Program-made: the position numbers and the translations under genes
Shown: positions 11,186-22,550 of the stretch, piece by piece
Layout of the letters: each line of letters begins with the position of its first letter
Numbering within the stretch: position 1 is the stretch's first letter
DNA from: Asterella californica
Lineage: Eukaryota > Streptophyta > Marchantiopsida > Marchantiales > Aytoniaceae
DNA: 64,000 bases
Direction of reading: 5' to 3'
NCBI GenBank assembly: GCA_036924285.1
Contig: JAYKYS010000006.1
Coordinates: forward strand, 28,308,001 to 28,372,000
Notes under the pieces: model-generated
The model's database searches: none
Told to the model about the DNA's origin: nothing
Seen by the model: only the letters and a program-made list of their open reading frames with translations

Positions 11186-11844
11186 GAGGTGCCTACATGA
11201 CAGCACATGACACCAAATCTTAGAACTTAGAACAATGTAACTAGTGTAAATCTTCTTGGGGATGAAATCTTTTAAGCTACAATGGTGTAAAGGAGAAATC
11301 TTAAGACAATACAAATGATGTGTTTAAAAAGAAATATTTCAGGAGAGTTTGCCAGTTTTCTAACGGATTCCTTAAGATTTGAGCAATCCATTTTGCGTTA
11401 AATGCGTTAATCTATGTAGCTGGGTCAAGCACTTTTAGTCCTCCGGATGAGAAATCAACACATAATATTTGACGATATCATATCGCACATTGTGTGAACG
11501 GGTCCATGCTACACTAGATATCTGGCTATGGAGGAAATGCACGTTTAGGAGAAAAGAACCGAGTGTAAATCCACACTAAAGAATGATTTATTCATAGTTT
11601 TCACGTCTTCCAAGTAAACACAATTTTGACAAAAGAACTTAGGAGGTTCGTGGTGCCTATTCATATTTCTTGAACCTAATTTGCTGAAGCTAGCAAAAAT
11701 ACCTTGAGAAAACCTTTCAAATTTTCGCGCACCTATTGCCTTGTTGCGCCAGGAGAAGCTCTTGCTCAATAGGTTACGAAACTCACAACGTTAGCATGTA
11801 AACCACTATCACATATTAGCGTTCATGCACCACTTACCTTAACT
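11186..11844. other. Spacer between LTR-like repeats, nothing recognised
   Basis: About 660 bp without a coding frame above 75 codons, a recognisable RNA or an internal repeat. It could be the interior of a small non-autonomous element if the flanking repeats were an LTR pair, but I see no primer-binding site or polypurine tract. Confidence 0.4.
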
Positions 11845-12590
11845 CAGTTTGGTCCCGACCGGAGCCGGACTGTCTCCTTAATCATCAAGCTCAACATTCC
11901 CTTGGAACCGGCCTAGCCATCACCTCATGTCCTTAGAGTCCACCCGCCGAACCTGGGATCGAGTGACTCGTCCTGACCCACTCAGGCACCGAGCCACCCC
12001 TCATATATACTTATGAGGATCCGCGGCCCCGCCCTCCTCTTTGATCCCTGAAAATTATACCACAACCCGATCACGGGATCGGCGATAATTCTCAGCTCAA
12101 AGATCAATTCGAGGAGTTCTGCATATCACTGGAAAGCTCTCGCCGAGCGATTTCCAATGATATCTTACTCGTCTCAAGATCTTACGTGGAGCTCCGTCCA
12201 TGACCTAAAATGTTGTTGGAGCTTCAACACTTAGTCATTTTCCAAAAACTTGTGGTCCAGACCCAGACTCGAACCCTGTGTTTCGGACTAACGTTCGAAC
12301 CACGGTTCGTCTGCATCTCGGACCCACGTCTTAGACGTATGTTTTGATCCGTTTTTAGACGTGTCCCTTAGATAAGCGTTCGTCTGGGGTCGTTTTGGGA
12401 TAGGCCCTTATGTCATAATCTAATGTTCCAACCTTGGTTTAGAGAACCACTTAGGGTTGCTCTTACCTCGACTTCCTTACCAAGCCGTTCAGTCCTACTC
12501 GCAATGTTCACAACCTAGCGCAAGTCCACTAGGGTTCTGTTGTTCGCGTCTGCGCTCGACCTTGAGACTGAAGGTCGTGGCACAAATGGT
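11845..12590 (+). repeat. LTR-like dispersed repeat, copy 2
   Basis: This is the partner of 10430-11185, with the same orientation and the same order of landmarks. Around 12060-12080 it carries a short palindrome (ccgatcacgggatcgg) that in copy 1 reads ccgatcacaagatcgg. It ends near 12590 and borders the satellite-bearing repeat that starts at about 12682. Confidence 0.55.
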
Positions 12591-12681
12591 ACAAACGACT
12601 CCTCAAACATCCGAGTAAAAAATTCACAGCCTCTCAAAATTGTCAACCCGACCCAAATCCAAAGAAACTGCAGAAATTCGC

Positions 12682-15275
12682 TAACGATCGTTAATAGTTC
12701 GTCGCAGGTTCTTCTCCAATATGCCCAATCTCCATTTTGAACACATAAAAAGAAGGTACACAACAAGCTTTTCCCGACACCACATAAATCACACAAAACA
12801 AACACTCCTACACTACGTTAAGCCCTTCCAAAGTTATCTTATTCTCCACTCTTGAAAAAAACCGCGGTAATCTGCTAATGCTCGTTAGCAGATCCCCACC
12901 ATCAAAATGTAAAACCATAGGGTGAAAGCCTTCGAGACGAGCTTTCCAACTTAACAAAAATCTCTTCAATAATTTTGTGTCGTGGACCGGTTAGACCAAC
13001 TTCATGTGAAACCAAGGTTCTTGGGAAACTATTTTCTCAAATTACTGCAAACATGGTTCTAACAGTAGCATTGGATAAGTCTTGACAAGAGGATCAAAAT
13101 TGATGTTTTTATCATTGCAAACGGAATTAGGACGAAGGAATTACGTCTAGTTTTACATTTTAAGGATGTAATGCATCACGATGCTGATGTGGCAGTCCGA
13201 GTGCTGATGTGGTATTTTTCTGACATGTTAAAAAGTAAAAAGTGCAATGTGAAAAATTTACATGTGTCTATGTTTTACTGACATAGCACTTTCTGTTGAT
13301 GTGGTGACATGCTGACATGATGATGATGTGATAGCGAGAGGTTAACATGGCATTGACACGTGTGTATGCATGCTGACCTGGTGGTGACATGTGGTAGTAT
13401 GGCGCTAATATGGACCTTTGTGGATAAAGTTGACGTGGTGAATGTTGACTTGACGGTTGTGAAAGTGGTTCAAGTTGCTGATGTGACAGTATGCATGTGT
13501 GACACCTGGTGTCCTACATGGGTGCTATGTGGCTAAATGTGGATGTGATACGTGGATCTAGGTGGGCTACTTATCAAACGTATAAAAGTTGTGCCGCCAT
13601 GGTCATTTTAGAAGTTTTTTGAGTTCAGACGTCGATAGGCTGCTAGATTTTCTCCGTGATTTTTGATCTAGATTGGATAGAAATGGATCAAGCGGATCAA
13701 TGTTCTTCAAGACTTCACTTCAAGACTCCTCCCAAAGTTCAACATTCCTTTCTCCTAGAAAGTAAGTTGTAAGCAACAAAAATAACTTCTTTAACTTTGA
13801 AACGTGTCCCGAAGTTAGCTGGTCACTTATCTGTAGAGAAGAAAGCAAACTTGAAATGAAATTCTGCTCGCGTACTGAAGTTAATGATATTTGAGAAGTT
13901 GAAGTTCATGATGCATTTTGAAGGTAAGAGGAGTTAAGAGAAACCTTTGAAGGGGTATAACTCTCTACTCAGAAGTTCGTTTGAGGTGTGCTTGGTATCG
14001 GCAGAGCCGGCTTGACAAGAGAGACGAAGTTAGAGTGCTTAGTTTGGAGAAATCACAAAGCAAAAATAATTGAACCTTGGGATGCGTCCCAAAGTTGATG
14101 AGGTGAGACACACAAATATCCGCGCTTGAGAAAACAAAACTCCCTGCTCAAGAGTCTGTTGGAGATATTCTTGGTGTCATTAGAACCTCCTCGGCAAGAG
14201 AAACAACTTGGAGAGTTCAGTTGGAGAAAACCATTGACAACAAAATAATTGAGAGAGAAACTTTGAGAAGACATAATTGCTTACTCGAAAGTCTTTTTGA
14301 GTGGTGGTATCATCGGACCAGGCTCGGCGAGACAGAGGTGTAGGAGAGCTCAGTTGGGACAATCACCAAGTGCAAAATTATTGACTTTTGGGACGCATCT
14401 CGAAGTTGATGAGGAACAAGATAAGAGAATTTGCACTTGGGAGGGCATAATTCCTTATGAAGGACTCAGTTTTCGATAAATTTGATATCGTTGGAATCGG
14501 CTTGACGAGGGGGACAACTTGAGAGGACCAAATTGGAGTTTAGTCAAGTCATATTTCAAGTAAACTTCAGGACGCGTCTCGAAGTTGATGAAGAGAGAAG
14601 TGAGAGGTTCAAGCTTTGAGACGGCATAACTTCCTACTCTAAGGTTAGTTTGGAGCATGTTGGGTATAATCAGAATCAGCTTTCTGAGGAGGAGGAGTTG
14701 AGAAACTAAAATTCAGAAATAGGACAATTCTCTGACAAGATAACTTTGAGATGCATCCTGAAGTTGAACGGTAGAGGAAGGTAGAGGAGAAAAAGAGACT
14801 AAAATCTTTGAAGAGGTATAATTGTTGATAAGGAGATCTTTTTTAAACACTTTGGGTACCATTGGAAAAGTATTTCCGAGGGCTACATAGAGAGATTGAC
14901 AGAATTTAGTACACGGAACTTTTGTAATTTCCATATGTATGAAGTTTGGTTGTAAAATTTTATAAATAAAGACAAAATACTCAAAGATTGGATTGGATAC
15001 TTCACATTCGAGCGTTATTGTTCTTCTTTCTCGACCACCCACACTTTTCACAACCAGATACTTGCATATTTCTGATCACATCTTTCACGTCCAACAATAC
15101 GAAAATAGACACTCATAGCATCTACTACATCTTTCCAAAGTCATCCTACCTCCTAGCTCGCAAGAAAGTTATGATAATCTACTAACGTCTGTAAGCAGAT
15201 CCTCACAAACTTATCCCAAAATCCATCAAAAATCTGAAAACAGCTGAGATGAGCTCTTTGGTGCAACAAAAATCG
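12682..15275 (+). repeat. Complex repeat with satellite-like core, copy 1 (inverted copy at 55036-57627)
   Basis: The whole segment aligns to the reverse complement of 55036-57627. From left to right it holds a monomer with the palindromic motif CTAATGCTCGTTAG (12870s), a region dense in short TGATGTGG/TGACATG words (13180-13560), an array of about 178-bp monomers (13790-14900) and another palindromic-motif monomer (15178). There is no credible ORF. Both ends carry the same kind of monomer in direct orientation, which could mean terminal repeats of an element or a partly expanded satellite. I cannot assign it to a known class. Confidence 0.75.
13790..14900 (+). repeat. Satellite-like tandem array, about 178-bp period
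   Basis: The recurring phrase ggtatcNNNGGAACC (degenerate) sits at about 13994, 14173, 14306, 14484, 14663 and 14855. That gives spacings of 179, 133, 178, 179 and 192. A second phrase, gacgcatctcgaagttgatg, recurs at 14078, 14391, 14570 and, degenerate, 14747. The monomers are clearly diverged from one another. One has lost about 45 bp (14173-14306). Confidence 0.75.
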
Positions 15276-15344
15276 TTTACAACGGTGTCGAGTTGAGAGT
15301 TTTCCTGGGAAGGACGGAACCTTCTGGATGTGATATGACCTTGA

Positions 15345-15740
15345 AGGCTGTGTTTGGTCTACTCAGGGAAGCGTTAGGCTTCAGGCTGTGGTTGCTTACT
15401 ATCCAGAGGTAGGCTTCAGATCATAAGGAGACACTATAAACACTCACTTAGGTCGAATGGACCCTCTAGTATGTTCAGGAAGCGAAAATCAGGTCAGACT
15501 AGCAGTAATAAGGTCAGATAGCGAACTTTAACAGTCCCGAATCAGAAACATACGATGGTTCAGACTTCAGAACTTCTCCTACATGTAAATGAGGCCCTAC
15601 TAACCATACATACGAAGTTTCAACTTGAGATCAATTCAGAGCACCAAGATATGGGCAGAAACGTTCTGAGCAGAGAAATTGCGGCAATTTCTGATACCCA
15701 GACAGCTATTTCGACCTAGAACAGAGATTTGGCTCGATCA
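15345..15740 (-). repeat. gypsy-1-type LTR fragment
   Basis: This segment aligns with 5455-5841, next to gypsy-1, over about 380 bp in the same + strand orientation. It carries no internal gypsy coding region, so it is a solo-LTR-like remnant or a truncated copy. It abuts element X copy A on its right. Confidence 0.6.
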
Positions 15741-17345
15741 CTGTAGTGTCCCAGGATTACTCCTTTTGCCCATTTAATATACAAGATATCGTTCCCATAG
15801 AGGATTTGAAAGTGTAACGTTGCTCTAAGTTCTAAGATCTGTTCAAACACACAAACACACGGATTTTGCCTAGGAATCCCGTCTTCTCACAAAACCACGC
15901 GTCTTCCAGACACTCCAAAAGGTGCTCTAGAACTAAACAAACAACTACTAACTAAAATATCACACATCTATTCACAGAGAAGCTCGGGAAGACGCGCTTC
16001 CTGCTTCCCGGTCACTTCTTCCGGTCTTCTGAGTACTGTCTTCCCGAAGCAATTCTCAGCTTCTGGGGGTTCAACTCGGCTTCTCACACCTCCAGAAGAC
16101 TGTCCTGCTTCGCAAAAGTCGACTAGTATGGCTGTTACACCTTACTCTCGCACTCACATTCCAACGGGTTAGATTAATCACAAGGTGTATGCCCCCTGTA
16201 GCCTTCCCAAGCTTCTGCCTATGGAAATGGTCTTCCTGCAGCACTACAACGACATTCACCTTCACGGAAGCTCAATAGAAGTCTCGGAAGCTCACTAGAA
16301 GAAGGTAAGAAGATGGGGAAGATGAGAGAAGATGGGGAAGATGAGAAAATCCAAACAAGAGAAAAACAAGATGAAAAGAAGAAATTAAGATTCTGACAGG
16401 CTTCTAGTCCGGATCCTGACTAACAAGCCATCCCTGCTTGTAATAGTTTGGGGATGGCTTGTTACAACAAACGTGAGTATCGTTACACCGTCTTCTACTT
16501 GAGGATGTCGTCTTCTGTTGCGGGAAGAAGGCTTCTTTCTTCTTCTCTTCGCTGCTCCGACTACTTTGTCTTCTGGGATCCCTTAGCCATAAGACTGTCC
16601 TAAGTGCTCCATTGGATGAGCCAAGCTACACTTCCACAACTGCTGACAATCACCGCCACTCAAGAAGAACACATCCCATGCACAATTGGGAGCGAATTCA
16701 AGGAAACCCACCACCCAGAAGACACGGATTAAGCTTCTGCACTCAAATCAACAATCCATTCCTCGAGAAAAAGTCACATTGGCATTGGGAAGCTCATTCC
16801 CTCTATTTTCTGCGCCTACTCCTCGACACACCAGTCTAGACAACAGGACTGCACGAGGATGCCGTTCCCTGTTCCTAACTGTCCACTACCTCTATCTACA
16901 TCTTCGAACCACTGCTGATACGAGCATGCAGACCCCTCTTGTGTATTCCCAGACTATTCGTATGTTTCTCACAACGGGTGTAGTGTGCATTGTACATCAT
17001 GTGCTCAATGTGCTCTGAGTCTACACGGTAAAATGTCTGTGTGTGTAGAACTCTTTGCACCGTACAATGTGTAGATGTGTGCTCAATTTCCTACTCTTCA
17101 ATCCTACTTATGCCGCCACCATGAGAAACAGAGGAGACGACCACCAGGGAGAGATGGACGCTGACAGGAGGCTGCCACCCCACATGCAAGCAGTTTTCCC
17201 TCCAGCTTTAGTCATTTACCTTGTTGTTCCTCCGCTACCTATGCTGCCACATGGTATCCTAACTAATTTTACACTGAAAAACTGACACTCTTAAGATAGC
17301 ATGTTCAGTCTTACTAAATTTAGAGATGTCAACTTCGGTTACTAT
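15741..17345 (-). mobile_element. Element X copy A, non-coding part
   Basis: No gene is visible. Bases 16600-17345 align with 45690-46310; shared landmarks are cccatgcaca-ttggg (16677 and 45727) and ctc-tcgacacaccag (16818 and 45876). The region is very rich in gaagac/gtcttc words. A 14-bp perfect inverted repeat lies at 16421-16464. The paired homology with copy B shows that this is the 3' non-coding part of the same element that carries the - strand coiled-coil ORF. Confidence 0.55.
16421..16464. other. Perfect 14-bp inverted repeat (hairpin)
   Basis: TAACAAGCCATCCC (16421-16434) and its exact reverse complement (16451-16464) flank a 16-base loop. The stem is GC-moderate and would be stable in RNA or as a cruciform. 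It is not followed by a U-run, so it does not look like a simple terminator. Confidence 0.7.
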
Positions 17346-18569
17346 CTACTCTGATTGCTCGGAGGCAACCTCTACCTGATCTACTCCTATCGGAGCTCCT
17401 AACGCGGCTTCTGATAAGCTAGAAAGCCCTGCAGTTACCTCGGGTGTCACTGAGGTGGCTTCCTCCTCATCGTTCTTCACTGGCCCTGCTGTCGCTGCTG
17501 CTGCTTCTTCCTCGGCTTCGGCTTCGGCTTCGGAAGACGGAGGCGTCTTATGAGAAGCGGAGTCGACTGGTGCTTCCTCGCTCTTTTGGAGCATTAACTC
17601 GGTACTAGGGGCTATGGTGACCTCATAGGGGTACGAGGAAGTCGCTTCTTCCACGCGGAATACCTGGGAAGACGGCTCGTCTTCCTGTCTTCCAGAAGAT
17701 ATCTTGTCTTCCGGGACGTCTTCTGGAGTTTTCTCGGCTTCCAACGCTGTCACCACCAAGTGCACAGCGAGGTCGAACTCCTCCTTCTCCAATTCGGATC
17801 CAGTAGATGGTGCTGGAGCTTGAGAAGATGCAGTTGCGGGTGTCGGAAGCGAGGGAAGACCATAGAGTGTCTTCACTCCCTCTATCTGCCGATCCAAATA
17901 CCTGAACATGCTCTCCCGACATTCCACCAACATCGTTTTGGATTCACTGTCCCATCCTCTAGCCAAGGTAAGCAACTTCCTACCCACGGTGAAGTTGAAC
18001 TTCTTCCGAAGCGCTTCCACCGACTGTGCTAGCATCTCCTGCGCACGAGCTTCCGCTGCTTCCCGCTGCGTCTTCTCAACTGCAACTCGCGCTCCTGCGG
18101 CTTCCCGCTGCGTCTACCATGTAGTCTTCTCCTCTGCGAGGACGGTGATCTTCTCCCGCACTCGGAGGACCTCCTGATCGCGCTGCTATACACGTGCCTG
18201 CAACTCCTGGTTGCTCTTTCGAAGCTGCACCAGCTCCTTGACAGAAGCGGCTGCTTCCGCCTTGTACTTCGCTGCGAGCTTTTCCGTGATGCGGAGACTA
18301 GCTTCCAGCAACTTTGTCTTCTTCTGGTCTTCTTCCTGTCGCAGCAAGGTGCGCAGACCGAATCCAAGCTGTAAAGGCCTCCCCTCAGCCTTTGCTCTCT
18401 TCTCCAGAAACTCCATAGTGGGCTGGATCTCGGATCGGAAGAAGGCACTGAACTCCTCCAGTCGTCTTCCTGCAGAAGAAAGGCTCATTTCCACGACTTG
18501 GTCGGAGGTCTCTACCTGGTCTTCTAGAGACAAGGAGGCCTCTTCTCGTGCGCAGAAGATGAAGATCAC
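17346..18569 (-). pseudogene. Element X coiled-coil protein, C-terminal part
   Basis: I do not recognise the family. One reading frame runs from 18569 to 17346 and is split by TAG codons at 18186-18188 and near 18115. The N-terminal half (18569-18040) is a long heptad-rich, Glu/Lys/Arg/Ala coiled coil with Leu at regular spacing (LRKSNQELQARV, REAAEARAQEML). A globular-looking segment follows (KKFNFTVGRKLLTLARGWDSES and on). The last 150 residues are acidic and of low complexity, with a poly-Glu/Ala run. Copy B at 46310-46800 preserves fragments only. A structural Gag-like or scaffold role is possible but unproven. It is surely a transposable-element ORF because it is repeated together with non-coding flanks. 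Confidence 0.55.
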
Positions 18570-19440
18570 GAGAAGAAGCTACTCTTCTCATCTTCCGGGA
18601 TGGAAGATCCCTCCCCCATGACAGAAGCGGTCCTCTTTACTGCGCTTCCCCGCATCGCAGTAGGAGTATCCCTCCTTCCCTTGTCTTCTGGAGTCTTCGG
18701 AAGACTCCTTGGTGTGGCAGAAGCGGTCTTCTGCTCAGCTCGGGTGCTCAAGGACTCCTCCGGTGAGTCAGACTCCAATCTCGAATGAATGAGGGATGTG
18801 GTCTCTAGGTACACTTTTAGGACCCATCTTCCTCGGAGGCGTGGCGTCTTCCGACCCACTAGATTTGTCTTCCCGCACTAGAAGCGTCTTCTGATGAGAG
18901 CCGGACCTCAGCTGCGGTATCAGAGTAGGAGGGGGAGTTGCGGCTGCTGCTCGGTCATCTTCTTCCGAGGTCTCCTCCTTCGTCTATCGTTGCCCTGTTG
19001 GTCCATACTTCGTCAACTGATCTCTCCTGAGATCTCTCATGGCTACGTACAAGTAACAGAGAAAGGTGTCACGTGTCCTCCTGCCGGGGTACCTAAGTAC
19101 GCTAACTCCGCCTGTACATAAATGTGGAAGAATGAGCCCCAGTTGACGGGCACTCCTTCATCCCACACTGCTTCCAGGAACTCCACGTCCTGATCACCCA
19201 GGTACTTTGTCTTCTGCGCTTTTCCCTTGGGAAAGAGATGCAGAAACAGCTTCGCCAGAAGTCGCTTCTTTGGCTCTCGGTAAGATTCGATCTTCCACCT
19301 GTTCCTCCCCTGCCTGTCCTCCAAGAAGAGGCAAGTTGTGCTTCCGGTACATGCCACCCACTCACGATCCTGGGCAAGATCTTCTTCTCAAGCCAATACC
19401 CTCGGTCCTCCGATTTTGACCTATGGAATAGCATTTTTCT
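18566..19440 (-). pseudogene. Element X N-terminal ORF region
   Basis: The reading frames 19357-19043 and 18859-18566 lie upstream of the coiled-coil frame on the - strand and are shifted against it. The first has a folded-protein character with conserved-looking Trp and Tyr (PVNWGSFFHIYVQAELAYLG, then after its end YVAMRDLRRDQLTKYG). The second is a Ser/Pro/Lys-rich linker. Copy B keeps both segments at about 46700-47400 with further damage. I see no DDE, RT, helicase or zinc-finger motif. The pattern could fit a Gag-like or plant mobile-domain-like protein, but I cannot support either. Confidence 0.45.
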
Positions 19441-19448
19441 CTTCAAGT

Positions 19449-19649
19449 TCATGGTGTGCTTCCATCAAAGCCATCAGAGGTGACCCCTGAGTGAGAGACA
19501 GGCCCGACATTTGCAGATTCATCGATGACGATCGTGGTGGTTGAGAGATCGGAGGGGTAGTTGATCGATGGGATTGTGAAGGGTTTACAAGACAGAAGCT
19601 GCTTCATGTGCGGTGTATCTGATGAACTAGACATCTACAGCGGCAGTCC
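19449..19649 (-). other. Junction between element X and copia-3
   Basis: A short - strand frame of 61 codons (19449-19634) adjoins element X and stops where copia-3 integrase coding begins on the + strand at about 19650. The copia reading frame enters abruptly in the integrase (NKTPMEIF), so either element X inserted into the copia or the copia was 5'-truncated here. No target-site duplication can be identified. Confidence 0.4.
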
Positions 19650-21936
19650 ACAACAAGACACCGATGGAGATCTTCACAAGCAGTAAGCTTGATTACTCTT
19701 TCCTTAAAGTTTTCAGATGTATCTGTTATGTGCACATACTTGATGAAAGATGTAAAAAACTAGATTCGAAAGCAGATAGATGTATCTTCCTTGGCTATGC
19801 TTCGGATACGAAAGGATATAGATGTTACAATCTTTCGTCCAAGCAGTTCTATATCAGTCGAGATGTTGTTTTTGATGAGCTACAGTCTTGGTTTGCACTT
19901 GCACTTGTCGTAGCCATCCCTGTACCTACTGTAGAACCAAGGAGTCAGTCCACTGTAGTACCTCAGAGTAGTACGTTGAGTGGAGGATCAGGAGAAGTCA
20001 CTGATTCTAGATCAGAATCTGTTGCACATAAAGCTGTTGTTAACGTTGGAGTTCACGTAACACATCCTAGTGGAACTAGTGTAGTTTCTACACAGGATGA
20101 GCGTGTGCTATTGCAGCGTATGAAAGATCCACTATCCAAATATGTGGATCTTTCACATCCACTAGATACTTTGTCCTAGACCTTGACATCTACGTCAGAT
20201 CAGTTGCAAGGGGAGGTGACTAGTGCACCGATTACCTCTCGCAGATCCGAGCGGGCAAAACATCCAGTGAGTAGGTATATGCATGAAAGTTTTCTTGCTG
20301 CGCACCATGCATATATGGCCAATGTTCTTCAGGATCAGGAACCGAGTTAGCTTGAGGAGGCGATGCACAAGGCTCAGTGGGTAAGTGTTATGGAAGCTAA
20401 ACTTGCTGCGCTTCATCACCAACAAACTTGGGAGTTGGTAGACTTACCTCAGGGTAAGAAAGCAATTGGTTGCAGGTGAGTCTTCAAGGTCAAGCGCAAC
20501 TCGGATGATACCGTGTGTCGGTACAAGACCAGATTGGTAGCTAAAGGCTACGCATAGCAACATGGGGTTGATTTTGAGGAGACCTTCGCTCCTGTTGCGA
20601 AGATGATGACTATTCGAACAGCAGTTGCAATTGCAACTCAGAAAGGTTGGAAGATGCACCAGATGAACTTAAAAAACGCCTTCCTCAACGGTGATCTTGA
20701 GGAGGAGGTCTACATGCAGCAACCTCTAGGTTATGAGGATCCGAAGTTTCCTTCTCCTGTGTGTAAGTTACGGAAGACTCTCTATGGCATGAAACAGACA
20801 CCAAGAGCATGGTATGCAAAGATCAACTCTTACTTGTAATCTCTTGGTTTCCATCTTTGTAGTTCAGACTCTACCTTGTATTCATTGCGAATACAAGACC
20901 GGATTGTTGTGATCACAATCTATGTTGATGACTTAATCATTACATGTAACTATGAAGAGCTTATTTCCCAGATCAAAGATCACTTGAATTCCGAGTTCGA
21001 GATGATGGACTTAGGAGAACTCAAGTACTTCCTTGCTGTGGAGTTCATTAGAGATGAGAAAAATGTTTGACTTGTACAACGACAGTATGCTCTCAATATG
21101 CTTGAGAGATTTGGTATGTTTGACTGCAAACCCATTGTTACGTCATTGGAGCAAGGGGTAAAGCTAGGAGCAGAGGATGGTGAGTTACTTGATGATCCAC
21201 GCATGTACAGACAGATGGTTGGAAGTCTTATCTAGCTGACGATCACCAGACCAGACTTGAGCTATGCTATCGGTTTGATTAGTCAATTCATGTAGTCACC
21301 ACGGAGACCACATTTTGAGGCTGTCAAGCGGATCCTCCGCTACGTGAAATTCTCGATGCAATACGGACTTCACTACCGATACGGTGGACCATTGTTGTTA
21401 TATGACTACACAGATGCTGATTGGACATGAAGTGCCGACAGGAATCCACATCAGGTTATGCGTTTGGACTTGGAAGCGCTGCTGTAAGCTAGGCTTCTAA
21501 GAAGCAACCCAAAGTTGATTTGTCATCCACAGAAGCAGAGTATCGAGGAGCAACGAACGCAACATGCAAATCAATTTGGCTCCGATGTCTGCTATCTGAT
21601 ATTGGTGTGGAGTTTACAGATCCTGTTGTTGTATATATAGATAACATTAACAGCATGAAGTTAGCCAGTAATCCTGTTTTCCATGCTAGGATGAAGCACA
21701 TTGAGGTGCACTATCACTTTATTAGAGAGAAGGTCCTTGCAGGAGAGATTGAGCTCAGTTATGTGAGCACAAGAGATCAGGTTGCCGATATCTTCACTAA
21801 GGCATTGCTTAGAGATAAATTTGATGCTTTCAGACATTGTCTAGGAGTACAAGATGTAGAGATGAGCTTGAAGGGGAGTGTTGATATAGTCCCAAGCTCT
21901 AGTAGATCGACGGCTAAAATTAGCCGAAATGGTTAG
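19650..21936 (+). pseudogene. copia-3 pol remnant (integrase end, RT, RNase H)
   Basis: Frame 1 (19664-20179) ends integrase with the copia signature KADRCIFLGY...KGYRCY...SRDVVFDE. RT follows with NAFLNGDLEEEVYMQQP, LRKTLYGMKQTPRAWY and an intact YVDDLII box (20918-20938). RNase H ends with SSTEAEYRG, VYIDNINSMKLASNP and RDQVADIFTKAL. At least eight in-frame stops interrupt it, among them TAG near 20348, TGA near 20477, TAG near 20556, TAA near 20837, TGA at 21068, TAG near 21234, TAG near 21294 and TGA near 21428, plus a shift near 21430-21520. The copy cannot make protein. Confidence 0.88.
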
Positions 21937-22106
21937 AGAAATTATAGTTAGTTAGAGGGCTAACCCACCATTAGGGTTTCTCTTGTACTCACCTCCACTA
22001 TATAAACATGGAGAGGCAAAGCCTCTCTCATCTTATTCCTATTTTACTTTCCTTGTCTACTCACTCTCTCTTTTTGGAGTGTCCTCTAAGTATCAATCTT
22101 TCTACA
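21879..22106 (+). repeat. copia-3 3' LTR
   Basis: The LTR starts TGTTGATATAG directly after a purine-rich tract (ttgaaggggag) and ends at TTTCTACA, so it has TG...CA termini and is about 228 bp long. A TATA box (ctatataaac) lies near 22001. The tail of the RNase H frame overlaps the first 58 bases of the LTR. Confidence 0.75.
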
Positions 22107-22226
22107 AATCTCGTCTCGGTGCAATTTCCTTACCAAGTGAGATTTTATGAATCCTGCATATATATGCATGTTACAATTAATGAAAACTAAGCACCAGCTT
22201 GAACTTGGAAAGCACTTCAGCTTCAG

Positions 22227-22550
22227 GAGGGCAATTCCAAAATTGCACTTGGATACTATAAGTGCTCTTTCGAACGATTGAAAGTGCATATCTGTCAAAA
22301 TGTGCTAATACTATAGGTGAAGCTGAGGGCAATTCCAAAATCGAACTTGGATACTATAGGTGCTCTTTTGAACGATTGAAAGTGCCTATCTGTCAAAAGG
22401 TGCTAATACTATAAGTGATCCTGAGGGCAATTACAAAATCGCACTTGGATACTATAGGTGCTCTTTCGAACGATTGAAAATGCCTATCTTTCGAAAAGGT
22501 GCTAATATTATAGGTGCTATTTCAGTAAATTGAAAATGCCCATCTGTCAG
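22227..22550 (+). repeat. 98-bp tandem repeat, about 3.3 units
   Basis: Units begin gagggcaatt at 22227, 22325 and 22423 (period 98), with a degenerate partial unit to about 22550. Each contains ttggatactata-gtgctctttcgaacgattgaaa and a gtgctaatactata element. There is no coding frame. Confidence 0.85.

Larger units (their letters stand above)
19650..22106 (+). mobile_element. Ty1/copia retrotransposon copia-3, 5'-truncated
   Basis: Integrase C-terminus, RT and RNase H follow in copia order, and the element ends in a 3' LTR at 21879-22106. The 5' LTR, gag, protease and most of integrase are missing. It is a different family from copia-1 and copia-2: its LTR starts TGTTGA and its protein is only distantly alike. 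Confidence 0.85.

Noticed and set aside
10430..12590. One LTR element with 750-bp LTRs and a 660-bp interior
   Set aside because: The two repeats are too diverged for a single insertion, and no primer site, polypurine tract or target duplication was found.
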